In this document: positions 15,772 through 24,077 of the stretch, in pieces
Position numbering within the stretch: position 1 is the stretch's first letter
How the letters are laid out: the number at the start of each line of letters is the position of its first letter
NCBI GenBank assembly: GCA_035647075.1
Contig: DASROF010000241.1
Coordinates: forward strand, 1-25,164
Direction: 5' to 3'
Origin: Gp6-AA40 sp035647075
GTDB lineage: Bacteria; Acidobacteriota; Vicinamibacteria; Vicinamibacterales; UBA2999
DNA length: 25,164 nt
Notes under the pieces: generated by a model
Databases searched by the model: none
Told to the model about the DNA's origin: nothing
What the model saw: the letters and a program-made list of their open reading frames with translations, nothing else
Program-made: the position numbers and the translations under genes

Positions 15772-17297
15772 GCGTCCTTCGCTTCTGGATCGAACACCGC
15801 CAGGAACTGGCCACGCTGTTTGCCCAGCACGTCTTTCTGGTCGCGGTGTCGACGACGATCGCGGTGCTGATCGGCGTGCCGCTCGGCATCTTCGCGTCCC
15901 GGCGCCCCCGTCTCGCCGCACCGTTTGTGGCGATCGCCAATATCGCGCAGACCGTGCCCAGCCTGGCGATGTTCGGCTTTCTGCTTCCAGTGCCGCTCAT
16001 CGGCGGTGTCGGCGCGCGAGCGGCACTCGCCGTCCTCATCCTCTATGGCCTGCTGCCGATCGTGCGATCGACCATCGTCGGGATCACCGGGATCGACCGA
16101 TCGATCAAGGAAGCCGGCGTGGGGATGGGTATGACGCCGCGCGAACTGCTCCGCCAGATCGAGCTGCCGCTGGCCCTGCCATCGATCGTCGCCGGCATCC
16201 GGGTGGCAGCCGTCGTCGGCGTCGGTTCGGCCACGATCGCGGCCGCAATCGGCGCCGGAGGTCTCGGCCAGTACATCTATCGCGGGCTGTCGATGGTGGA
16301 TTCGTCCGTCATCCTGGCGGGCGCCATTCCCGCCGCACTCCTGGCGCTCGGCGTCGACGGCGGGCTGCTCTGGCTGGAGCGCCGGCTGTCTCCGCGTCGC
16401 GGCCGGAAATCGCGTCGCGCGGCCGAAGCGGTCGCCCTGTCGCTGATTGGTCTCCTGCTCGCCGGGAGCGCAGTGCTTTCCGCGCGGGCTTCGTCGTCGA
16501 TTGTGGTCGGATCCAAGAACTTCACTGAACAGCTGATCCTCGGAGAGATCGTCGCGCAGACGATCGAGCGGGAGACCGGGCTGAAGGTGGAGCGCCGGCT
16601 CAATCTTGGCGGCACGCTGATCTGCGATCGCGCGCTGCTCAGCGGCGACATCGATGTCTATGTCGAGTACACGGGCACGGCGCTGACCGCCATCTTCCAC
16701 CAGCAGCCGTCGAACGATCCCCGCGCCGTGACGGAGAAGGTTCGCGAGCTCTACGCGGGCACGGGCCGCACGCTCCTCGCACCGCTCGGCTACGACAACA
16801 CGTTCGCGATTCTTGTCCGTGGCGCCGACGCCCGGGCGCGCGGGCTGCGTACCATCGACGATGCCGCGAAGGTCACGCCGGAGTGGAAGGCTGGCTTCGG
16901 TTACGAGTTTCTGGAGCGGCCGGACGGCTACAAGGGCCTGGCGAAGACGTACGGCCTGACGTTTCGCGCGCCGCCCCAGGTCATGGACCTGACGCTCAGT
17001 TATCGCGCGCTTGCGTCAGGCCAGGTCGATCTGATTGCGGGCGATGCCACTGCGGGGCTGATCAAGGCGCTGGACCTGTTTCAACTGGCCGATAACCGTC
17101 GATACTTTCCGCCGTACGACGCGGTGCCGGTCGCGCACGCGTCGACGCTCCTCCGCTACCCGCAGGTTCGCCGCGCGCTCGAGCGCCTTGCCGGCCGCAT
17201 CACCGCTGCGGATATGCGGGAGATGAACAACGCTGCCGACACGCGGCGTGAAAATCCCGCCGACATCGCCCGCTCATTCCTCGATCGCCGCCAATAG
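15768..17297 (+). CDS. Fused permease and OpuAC-type binding protein (EgtU-like)
   Basis: A 509-residue fusion. Residues about 1-220 are an ABC permease of the ProW/OpuCB type with several membrane segments and the coupling motif EAGVGMGMTPRELLRQIELPLA. A further membrane segment (about 222-243) places the rest outside. Residues about 247-509 are a substrate-binding protein (OpuAC family): VVGSKNFTEQLILGEIVAQ, IDVYVEYTGTALTA, VDLIAGDATAGLI. This fusion is the architecture of EgtU, the ergothioneine importer of Streptococcus and Helicobacter, and also of some OpuC-type choline/betaine importers. The sequence alone does not settle the ligand. Its 3' end meets the end of the egtB-egtD operon 10 bp away, which favours ergothioneine or a related betaine. 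Confidence 0.88.
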   Translation: MSVLRFWIEHRQELATLFAQHVFLVAVSTTIAVLIGVPLGIFASRRPRLAAPFVAIANIAQTVPSLAMFGFLLPVPLIGGVGARAALAVLILYGLLPIVRSTIVGITGIDRSIKEAGVGMGMTPRELLRQIELPLALPSIVAGIRVAAVVGVGSATIAAAIGAGGLGQYIYRGLSMVDSSVILAGAIPAALLALGVDGGLLWLERRLSPRRGRKSRRAAEAVALSLIGLLLAGSAVLSARASSSIVVGSKNFTEQLILGEIVAQTIERETGLKVERRLNLGGTLICDRALLSGDIDVYVEYTGTALTAIFHQQPSNDPRAVTEKVRELYAGTGRTLLAPLGYDNTFAILVRGADARARGLRTIDDAAKVTPEWKAGFGYEFLERPDGYKGLAKTYGLTFRAPPQVMDLTLSYRALASGQVDLIAGDATAGLIKALDLFQLADNRRYFPPYDAVPVAHASTLLRYPQVRRALERLAGRITAADMREMNNAADTRRENPADIARSFLDRRQ

Positions 17298-17300
17298 AGG

Positions 17301-17316
17301 CCGACCTTCAGGTCGG
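17301..17316. terminator. Small hairpin at a convergent junction
   Basis: CCGACC, TTCA, GGTCGG forms a 6-bp hairpin starting just after the permease stop and containing the stop codon of the DUF5996 gene on the other strand. It lacks a T-tract; it may help end both transcripts. Confidence 0.4.
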
Positions 17317-18210
17317 TCTGTCACCTGATCGCTCTAAGGCTGCGCGATCCCAATTCGCGAGCGTGGCGGCCTGGTTATAGGTGCTGTCGATAAACTCGCG
17401 CAGTACCTCGGCCGGGTTGTTGGAGGTACGCACCGCCTCGTACGGCAGGATGAACTCACCCATCTGTGCGTGATAGTACGCAGCAGATGGGCGCACCGGC
17501 GCCTCTTTGAGACCGGCCGGCTCCGGCACCGCATACGCGTAGAACGCCGGCTCGAGGACCGCACCGCTCCCGGGCCAGAACCCGTGACTGATCACTTCGT
17601 GCGAGTAGGCGTCGCGCATGAATGCCGGACCTTCGCGCGGCGGCGCGAGTCGTCCAGAGAAACGCGTGACTGCCAGATCCAGACTTCCCCAGAAGAAATG
17701 GACCGGGCTCGTCTTGCCGATGAACGTGGCACGGCGCTCGTTGAACACGGGCGCCACGCGCGTGAGGATCGTCCAGAACCGGTTGGCCTGCTCCGGGTTG
17801 TAGGTGTGATGCGCGGTGTCGTCTTCGAAGCGCACGGGATCAGGAATCTCGACCGGCATCGACCAGATGCGAACCGGCAGACGCATATCGCGGAGCAGGT
17901 CCATCACGGCGCGGTAGAACTCCGCGACCGATTGGTTCGCCAGCGGCAGCGTCCGCGGCGACGCATCGCAGACGTGCACGATCAGCTGGTGAGCAACGAA
18001 GTCGAACTCGATGGCGAACGAGCGCGTCCCATGCGGCAGCAGGTGCGTCGAAAGCCCTCGCGGCGTCAGGTACATGGCGATGGCCCACGAGTGATTGACC
18101 GGCGGCGCCTGGGCGAGCGCCACCTTACCGGCCACCTGCATCCACATGTGCAGCGTCGCGTACGTGTCCTTCCATTTTTCGTACGGCAGCGCTGGCCAGC
18201 TGGTGCTCAT
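17308..18210 (-). CDS. DUF5996 family protein
   Basis: A 300-residue protein matching the DUF5996 family: opening WPALPYEKWKDTYATLHMWMQ, VNHSWAIAMYLTPRGLST, IEFDFVAHQLIVH, the strongly conserved SPVHFFWGSLDLAVTRFSGR (about 168-187), and AYSHEVISHGFWPG. No signal peptide, membrane segment or known catalytic motif is visible; conserved His, Trp and Asp residues suggest a ligand or metal site. Function is unknown. Its start overlaps the egtD stop (ATGA, 18207-18210), making it the last gene of the operon, which links it to hercynine or ergothioneine chemistry by context only. Confidence 0.85.
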   Translation of the reverse strand: MSTSWPALPYEKWKDTYATLHMWMQVAGKVALAQAPPVNHSWAIAMYLTPRGLSTHLLPHGTRSFAIEFDFVAHQLIVHVCDASPRTLPLANQSVAEFYRAVMDLLRDMRLPVRIWSMPVEIPDPVRFEDDTAHHTYNPEQANRFWTILTRVAPVFNERRATFIGKTSPVHFFWGSLDLAVTRFSGRLAPPREGPAFMRDAYSHEVISHGFWPGSGAVLEPAFYAYAVPEPAGLKEAPVRPSAAYYHAQMGEFILPYEAVRTSNNPAEVLREFIDSTYNQAATLANWDRAALERSGDRPT

Positions 18211-19184
18211 GCGGCCTTCGCCAGCGTCAGCGCAAAACCATCCTGCTCATCGATCCATTGCGCGATCGGCTCGAACGCGACCGACCGCAGCAGCTGCGCA
18301 ATCTGCTCGGGCGCGTATTTATAGGAGCTTTCCGTCCAGATCGCTTCGCCAGCATCCAGATGTATGTCCGTGTGCGCCCGCGGGATGGACATCGCCTGCG
18401 GCGATCGCGCCACCAGGTGCATTTCAACGCGGGACTCCGCCTCATTCCACAGCGCCCGATGCGAAAAGCCGTCGAGATCAATCGCCGCGCCGAGCTCACG
18501 ATTGATTCGCACCAGCAGATTCCGGTTGAAGGCGGCCGTCACACCGAGAGGGTCGTCGTAGGCGAGTAACAACTGGCGGCGCGGTTTCACGAGATCGACA
18601 CCGATCAATAACCCATCGTCCGTGTTGAGGCTGGTTCGCAGGTCGTGCAGGAACTCCGCTGCACCCGGCGGGTCGAAGTTCCCGATATTCGATCCGAGGA
18701 AGGTCACCAGCGTGTGTCCCTCGGTTCCTGCCGTGGCGCTGCGAAGCCCCTCGTCGTAGGTGGCCTGATGAGTGACCACCTGTGTTCCATCCTGCCCTCC
18801 GATGATCGTCGCTGCGGCGGCAAGTGCGCTTGCAGAGACATCCACCAGGTGCACTGTGAGTCCCGCACGCCGAGGGGTGGATGCATCGAGCAGCAATCGG
18901 AGTTTTTCCCCGTTGCCGGGACCGAGCTCCACGATGTTCGCCAGTGCTGGCAGACATCCAAAGATCTCTTTTCCGTGGGCGGCCAGCAGGCGTGTTTCCG
19001 CCCGCGTGATGGGGTACCACGGCAGCCGGCAGATCGCGTCGAACAACACCGAACCCAGGTCGTCGTAGAGATAGCGCGACGGAAGCTGACGCGGCGTCAA
19101 CGACAGGTAATACGCGATATCCGAGGCAAACTCCTCGACGGCAGATCGATCGATCTCAGACGATGCGGTGGTGAGCGGATTCAT
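18207..19184 (-). CDS. egtD: L-histidine N-alpha-methyltransferase EgtD
   Basis: A 325-residue EgtD, which trimethylates the alpha-amine of histidine with three SAM to make hercynine. Seen here: the family entry SRYLYDDLGSVLFDAICRLPWYPITRAET (about 37-65), SAM motif VELGPGNGEK (85-94), VTFLGSNIGNFDPPGAAEFL, LLLAYDDPLGVTAAFNRNLL, and the C-terminal TESSYKYAPEQI with the Glu-Ser part of the histidine pocket. The frame is open 84 codons further upstream, but that stretch lies inside egtB; ATG 19184 shares one base with the egtB stop (TGATG), indicating coupled translation. Its end overlaps the DUF5996 gene. Confidence 0.93.
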   Translation of the reverse strand: MNPLTTASSEIDRSAVEEFASDIAYYLSLTPRQLPSRYLYDDLGSVLFDAICRLPWYPITRAETRLLAAHGKEIFGCLPALANIVELGPGNGEKLRLLLDASTPRRAGLTVHLVDVSASALAAAATIIGGQDGTQVVTHQATYDEGLRSATAGTEGHTLVTFLGSNIGNFDPPGAAEFLHDLRTSLNTDDGLLIGVDLVKPRRQLLLAYDDPLGVTAAFNRNLLVRINRELGAAIDLDGFSHRALWNEAESRVEMHLVARSPQAMSIPRAHTDIHLDAGEAIWTESSYKYAPEQIAQLLRSVAFEPIAQWIDEQDGFALTLAKAA

Positions 19185-20512
19185 CAGTGAACGTCCTGCA
19201 CGAGACGGAACGTGCTGTACACGTACGGATAGTGGGGTCGAAACCAGTTGCGGAATGACGGCCGCAGCAGTTCGCGTGCGGTTGCCGGCGATGCGCCTTT
19301 CATCACATAGTGCTCCCCATCGAAGAAATCGGCGGAGTATTCCGGGTAGGACGGCATCGCCCTGAAGCCTGGAAACGGTGCGAATGGCGTACTGGTCCAT
19401 TCCCATCCATTGCCGACGAGGTCGTCGATCCCCCACGCGCTTCGGCCCGCTGGGTGCGACCCGACCGGCTGCGGGTCCCAGCTCGCGAAGTCGAATACGC
19501 CATGGGAATGGCTCGGCGGTGCATCACCCCACGGGTGCGCGCGTTCCCCGCCGGTGGGAACGCCGAACGCCGCGCGTTGGAACTCCGCTTCGGTCGGAAG
19601 CCGGGCTCCGGCCCACCGTGCAAATGCCGACGCTTCAGCCTGACTCACATACACCGGCCATGACTTGGGCAGCGGAATCCACTCGAACATGCCGCGCCAC
19701 CACCAGGCACCATCCCTGTGCGCCCAGAACCGCGGGTGGTCGATCCGGTCGCGCTGCAGCCACGCCCAATCCTCCGGCCGCCACCACCGCGGCTCGGTGT
19801 AGCCACCCGCATCGATGAACTCCAGAAACTGCTCGTTGGTGACATTACATCGCTGCATGCGGAAGGCACCGACACGCATCTCGTGCCGCGGACACTCGTT
19901 ATCCCATGCGAAATCGATCGATTCGCGATCCACACCGAGCGTGGCCGTACCGCCGCTCACGTCGACCCACTCCGCCGCAGGCGTCGCCCCCTCAGTCGCG
20001 GGCTGGTACCGATCCGGCCGCCGCTTCTGGTCGTGCGGAAGCTGATGCCACATATACAGCAGCGTTTCCTGGTGCATCAGCTCGTGCTCGACGATCGCGA
20101 AGGCGGCTTCGGCCCGGTCGAGCAGCGGATGACCCGGACGCTCGATGCCTTCGCGCGTGAGCGCGTGAATCACCTGTCGGTCTGCTTCATCCGCAAAAGC
20201 CTGCACTGCCGCACGCGCGGGCCACCCTTCGGTTTGCCCGGCGGTCTGCGGCGAAGAGGGGTCTATGCCTCGGGCGAAAAGCGTCTCGAGCGTCGGATCG
20301 ATACCTGGCCGGCCGAGGCCACGCTTGACCAGCGTGTTGAAACTGAACGCCGGCAGATGGCCTTCGTAGAAGACGATTGGATGACGCAGGTCGATCGGCC
20401 GGCTGTAGTACGCCTCGTCGACGAGCAGATCGAACAACGCGCGCGAGCGTTCGCGGTTGCGCCGATACACATCCGCCAGGCGGCCGACGCCGCTAGTACT
20501 CAGCGAACTCAT
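19184..20512 (-). CDS. egtB: EgtB-like non-heme iron sulfoxide synthase
   Basis: A 442-residue EgtB-family enzyme that joins a thiol substrate to hercynine using Fe(II) and O2. The N-terminal DinB-like bundle carries the iron motif HELMHQE (His143, His147 counted from ATG 20512), with His52 in FYEGHLPAF a likely third ligand. The C-terminal half (about 180-442) is an FGE/sulfatase-modifying fold: MQRCNVTNEQFLEFI, ARLPTEAEFQRAAF, LVGNGWEWTSTPF and RNWFRPHYPYVYSTFRLV. The segment around His52 resembles the ovothiol enzyme OvoA more than the WHLAH type of mycobacterial EgtB. With no egtA or egtC nearby, direct use of cysteine, as reported for EgtB of Chloracidobacterium, is plausible. ATG 20512 lies inside the zinc-finger gene, a 20-base overlap. 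Confidence 0.88.
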   Translation of the reverse strand: MSSLSTSGVGRLADVYRRNRERSRALFDLLVDEAYYSRPIDLRHPIVFYEGHLPAFSFNTLVKRGLGRPGIDPTLETLFARGIDPSSPQTAGQTEGWPARAAVQAFADEADRQVIHALTREGIERPGHPLLDRAEAAFAIVEHELMHQETLLYMWHQLPHDQKRRPDRYQPATEGATPAAEWVDVSGGTATLGVDRESIDFAWDNECPRHEMRVGAFRMQRCNVTNEQFLEFIDAGGYTEPRWWRPEDWAWLQRDRIDHPRFWAHRDGAWWWRGMFEWIPLPKSWPVYVSQAEASAFARWAGARLPTEAEFQRAAFGVPTGGERAHPWGDAPPSHSHGVFDFASWDPQPVGSHPAGRSAWGIDDLVGNGWEWTSTPFAPFPGFRAMPSYPEYSADFFDGEHYVMKGASPATARELLRPSFRNWFRPHYPYVYSTFRLVQDVH

Positions 20513-20762
20513 CGTCCGGATAGCAGAACAACCAGCGCTCGCCAGGTTCGGCCGACGCAATCACCGGATGTCCGGTCCCCTGCGCGTGCCGGGTGGCATG
20601 TCGGTTTGGAGAGTTGTCGCAACAAAGCGTGCTTCCGCACTCCTGACACGTTCGGAGATGCACCCAATCGGAGCCAATCTTCACGCACTCTTCGCACTCG
20701 CGCTTCTTCGCGTGCTTTACAGTCGTCACTGCCGCGATATGCGTGCAGGAGCTCGCCGTCAT
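20493..20762 (-). CDS. UBP-type zinc finger protein
   Basis: An 89-residue stand-alone ZnF-UBP domain. Zinc-binding positions are visible in family order: Cys6/His8, Cys23/Cys26, Cys39/Cys42, Cys47, and His55, His59, His65, with the pattern HLRTCQECGSTLCC. In eukaryotes this domain binds the free end of ubiquitin; bacterial versions have no ubiquitin to bind and often sit beside flavoprotein reductases like the one upstream. GAGAGGT precedes ATG 20762. It starts 17 bases after the reductase stop and overlaps egtB by 20 bases, placing it inside the operon. Confidence 0.88.
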   Translation of the reverse strand: MTASSCTHIAAVTTVKHAKKRECEECVKIGSDWVHLRTCQECGSTLCCDNSPNRHATRHAQGTGHPVIASAEPGERWLFCYPDDEFAEY

Positions 20763-20779
20763 GCGACCTCTCCTTCTGT

Positions 20780-22465
20780 CTACTGCTTCTGCAATACCTG
20801 ATGCACGAACGAGACCGCGATCGAGCCTTCCCCGACCGCGGACGCAACCCGTTTGATGTTGCCCGATCGGACATCACCGACGGCGAACACCCCCGGACGA
20901 CTCGTCTCGAGCAGGTACGGCGCACGGCTCAACGGCCATCCGCTAGCCTTCAGATCGTCCGCTGACAGATCCTGGCCGGTCTTAATGAACCCCTTGTCGT
21001 CGAGTGTAAGACATCCTGCCAGCCATGCCGTGTTGGGCACCGCGCCGATCATCAGGAAGAGGTGTCGAATGGCATGCGTCTCGACTGTCCCGGCCTTGTC
21101 GTTGCGCCAGTGCACCATCTCCAGGTGCTCATCGCCGTGCAACTCGACGATTTGCGTCTGAGTGTGCAGTTCGATATCCGGGTCTTCCTCGATGCGCCGA
21201 ATCAGATAACGCGACATCGTCTCTGCCAGTCCCGCTGCGCGAACGAGCATATGGACGCGGCGTGCCGTCGAGGCGAGAAACACCGCCGCTTGTCCAGCGG
21301 AATTGCCTCCGCCGACCACGATGACCTCTTCACCACCGCACAACTGTGCCTCCATCGCGGTGGCCGCGTAGTACACGCCGGCGCCCTCGAACTTCTCGAG
21401 ATTCTCAAGCGGCGGCTTGCGATAGCCCGCGCCGGTTGCGACGACCACGGTCGTGGCCCGGACCGACGAGCCGTCGTCGACATGCACGGTGTACGGCTGG
21501 CGTTCGCACGCAAGCCCGGTCACCGATTTCGCAATCAACATGTGGGCACCGAATTTCTGCGCCTGCGCATACGCGCGCGCCGTCAGATCGAGGCCAGACA
21601 CGCCGGTCGGAAATCCAAGATAGTTTTCGATTCTCGAACTGGTGCCGGCCTGGCCGCCAGGAGACCCCGCCTCCAGCACCAGGACTTCGAGCCCCTCGGA
21701 CGCGCCATATACGGCTGCCGCAAGACCGGCTGGGCCGGCACCGACGATCGCCAAGTCCGCGACGCGCGTACTGTCGGTAGCGTTATTGAAGCCCAGGCAG
21801 CTGGCAATCTTCTGGTTACTCGGATTCCGGAGCACCGCATCGCCGCGGCAGATCATCACCGGGATGTCGGCGAGATCGATGGCAAACCGATCGAGCAGTT
21901 GCTGCGCATCGGCATCGCGATCCAGATCGATGTAGTGGAACGGATGGCCGTTCCGCGTCAGGAACTCTTTGACCCGCAGCGTTCCGGCGCTGTGGGTCGA
22001 GCCGATGACAATGGCGTCGCTGAGGTTGCGGTCAATCAACGCCTGCCGACGCAGCATGAACGAGCGCATGAGGATCGCGCTCAGGTCAGCGTCGGTCTGC
22101 ACCAGCGACAACAGCCGGTCGCGCGCGATCTCAATGACCTCGCCTGGGGCGGTCACCCGGATGCGGGCGATTGCCGGACGACCGGTGATCAGACTGGCTT
22201 CGCCGGTGAATTGGCGAGGGCCCAGGCGAACGATGAGCATCGGCGAGTCGGCAGACGGCCCCTCGACGCCGAGCGTGCAGCTGATGACCAGGAACAGCGG
22301 CACGATCTTGTCTCCGACGTCGACAAGCACTTCGCCCGGCGTCACTGCGCGGCGGCGTCCGAAGGCGGACATCCGATCGATCTGACGCGGTGTCAGCGCT
22401 GGAAACAGCCGCTGCGCCTCAGCGTCGGAGACAACCGGAGCCGCGACTGCGTTCCCGTTATCCAT
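20780..22465 (-). CDS. CRP-domain / thioredoxin-reductase-like flavoprotein lacking CxxC
   Basis: A 561-residue three-part protein. Residues about 15-145 are a cyclic-nucleotide-binding (CRP-like) domain; about 150-228 a thioredoxin/glutaredoxin-like domain (DAIVIGSTHSAGTLRVKEFL, IPVMICRGD); about 236-561 a thioredoxin-reductase-type FAD/NAD(P)H module with IVGAGPAG, SPGGQAG, VVVGGGNSAGQAA and the C-terminal GVFAVGDVRSG. The redox pair of true TrxB (CATC) is replaced by AATA (near 368), and the thioredoxin-like part has no CxxC. It can probably bind FAD and NAD(P)H but not perform disulfide exchange through the usual cysteines. ATG 22465 is chosen (GTG 22468 equally possible). It heads the operon containing egtB and egtD. 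Confidence 0.88.
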   Translation of the reverse strand: MDNGNAVAAPVVSDAEAQRLFPALTPRQIDRMSAFGRRRAVTPGEVLVDVGDKIVPLFLVISCTLGVEGPSADSPMLIVRLGPRQFTGEASLITGRPAIARIRVTAPGEVIEIARDRLLSLVQTDADLSAILMRSFMLRRQALIDRNLSDAIVIGSTHSAGTLRVKEFLTRNGHPFHYIDLDRDADAQQLLDRFAIDLADIPVMICRGDAVLRNPSNQKIASCLGFNNATDSTRVADLAIVGAGPAGLAAAVYGASEGLEVLVLEAGSPGGQAGTSSRIENYLGFPTGVSGLDLTARAYAQAQKFGAHMLIAKSVTGLACERQPYTVHVDDGSSVRATTVVVATGAGYRKPPLENLEKFEGAGVYYAATAMEAQLCGGEEVIVVGGGNSAGQAAVFLASTARRVHMLVRAAGLAETMSRYLIRRIEEDPDIELHTQTQIVELHGDEHLEMVHWRNDKAGTVETHAIRHLFLMIGAVPNTAWLAGCLTLDDKGFIKTGQDLSADDLKASGWPLSRAPYLLETSRPGVFAVGDVRSGNIKRVASAVGEGSIAVSFVHQVLQKQ

Positions 22466-22597
22466 CACCTGCGAGCGTATCGCGTCAGGCGAGAAAGTTC
22501 ACCAACTCGGAATTGATTGCGCGTGGCACTCTGCGAATGGCTCCATACCCAGCTGGGCCATAGCGCAGGTCATCTTCACTGAGGCGCCTTCGCTGTC

Positions 22598-23938
22598 TCA
22601 ACGGACAGCACACGACGAACCGCTGCTCAGTGGCGTGCGACTCTGTCGCGCGAAGTCGCTGATGTTGTTGTTCGTGTCGTTTCCAACACGCGCGTAGCTT
22701 CGCGAGTCTTCAGGCCCCGGCAAGGGCATCGGCGTTCCCTCGCGGTATATCGAATCCGGGTGGTAACCGACTTGATCGACAAGGCTTCCGTTGGCGTGCT
22801 GAAGCGCGAGGCCGCCCTGGTCGTTGATCGGGTTTATCAGTTGCGCATCGGGAACGACCCCAGCGACCGTGGGCCGATTCCCGACAAGGTAGTGACAGCC
22901 CGGCGCTAACACAATACCGTTCGGGACGACAAATTGGGTCTGGACTCCCGACGTTGGCCGCCACTCGTTGATACGCCAGCCACTGATATCGACAGGTGAG
23001 GCCGTGTCATTGCGCAGTTCGACGAAGTCGTCCGTCGATTCATCGGGACCGCGCGTCCCAAACTCGTTGATGACCACTGACGTGCCAAAGCCGACGACGA
23101 TGTCGAGCGACCGGGATCCGGTGACGTTCTGATAGGTGGCGCGAATGTCGACCTGCCCCGTGGCCCGGTGGCGCACGAACCCCGACTGATCGACCGTCGC
23201 CACGCTCGTGTTCGACGACGTCCACACGGCCTGTGACGTCACCTGGAGCGTCGTTCCGTCCGAGCGGTTTGCGACCGCTGCACACTGGTGCGCCTCGGTC
23301 TGTGCGGTGCACGTGACTGAGATGGACGTGATCGTCGCCACGCCCGACAGGGTCAGCGTGACGCCGCCAACGGTGGACTGGAACCGAGCCGAAATCTCTG
23401 CCTGTCCATTTGCGACTGGAGTGACCCGGCCTGCCGAATCGACGGTCGCCACGGCGGTATTCGATGAGGACCAGGCCGTGCCGCTGCGCGTGACGTCGAG
23501 CGTCGTCGAATTCGAGAAGTTCGCGATGGCCGTGCAGGCGTAATTCACACCATCAGGAACACATGCGACGCTGACCGACGTGACGCTCAGGTTGACCAGA
23601 ATAATGGTGCCGCCGAACAGGTCCTGGTAGGTGGCGCGAATCTCCGTCTGACCGGTGCCCCGGTGGATCACGTGGCCACCCGCGTCAACCGTGGCAACGG
23701 CTGTATTCGATGACGTCCACGTTGCCGTCGTGGTTACGTCCTGTGTGGCGCCCGACGAACGCTGCAGCGATGCACGACAGTCGTGTCCGGCGGTCGTCGC
23801 GGTACACGTGACCGCAATGGCTGTCGGAGTCGCTGATGGTCCAGTTGGCGTATCCGATCCACACGCGATGACAGACACCGCCAGCAGGGCTGGCCATACG
23901 TGAGGTAGCCAGGACATGGCGCGTCGCAATGGAGCCAC
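22598..23938 (-). CDS. Lipoprotein with three BIG2-like repeats and a lamin-tail domain
   Basis: A 446-residue surface lipoprotein. The signal region ends in SVIACG, with Cys as the lipobox residue. Three Ig-like (BIG2) repeats follow, each with the hallmark WTSSNTAVATVD-type motif and each opening with a cysteine pair about 10 residues apart (CTATTAGHDC, CVPDGVNYAC, CTAQTEAHQC). The C-terminal part (about residue 285 onward) is a lamin-tail domain: VVINEFGTRGPDESTDDFVEL, then DISGWRINEW. The start is uncertain: GTG 23938 has a good GGGGGTG site before it; ATG 23917 is the alternative. LTD domains occur on secreted nucleases and surface proteins; no catalytic domain is present. It is divergent from the TIGR03435 gene. 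Confidence 0.82.
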   Translation of the reverse strand: MAPLRRAMSWLPHVWPALLAVSVIACGSDTPTGPSATPTAIAVTCTATTAGHDCRASLQRSSGATQDVTTTATWTSSNTAVATVDAGGHVIHRGTGQTEIRATYQDLFGGTIILVNLSVTSVSVACVPDGVNYACTAIANFSNSTTLDVTRSGTAWSSSNTAVATVDSAGRVTPVANGQAEISARFQSTVGGVTLTLSGVATITSISVTCTAQTEAHQCAAVANRSDGTTLQVTSQAVWTSSNTSVATVDQSGFVRHRATGQVDIRATYQNVTGSRSLDIVVGFGTSVVINEFGTRGPDESTDDFVELRNDTASPVDISGWRINEWRPTSGVQTQFVVPNGIVLAPGCHYLVGNRPTVAGVVPDAQLINPINDQGGLALQHANGSLVDQVGYHPDSIYREGTPMPLPGPEDSRSYARVGNDTNNNISDFARQSRTPLSSGSSCAVR

Positions 23939-24077
23939 AATCACCCCCGGAATGTACAAGACGTGCTGCCGGCGGAGCCAATCTTGTGCCATGGGAACGT
24001 CGCTGCGCGATGACACGAGCAACGGGCCTTCCGCCCCCGTCGTCAAAGACACCATCCGGACAAGGCCGGGAGGAACC

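Noticed and set aside
15444..16700. Minus-strand open frame of 418 codons
   Set aside because: It is antisense to the ATPase and permease genes, both with intact motifs; the translation is low-complexity Arg/Asp/Gln.
21062..22516. Plus-strand open frame of 484 codons
   Set aside because: It is antisense to the flavoprotein gene; a GC-rich shadow.
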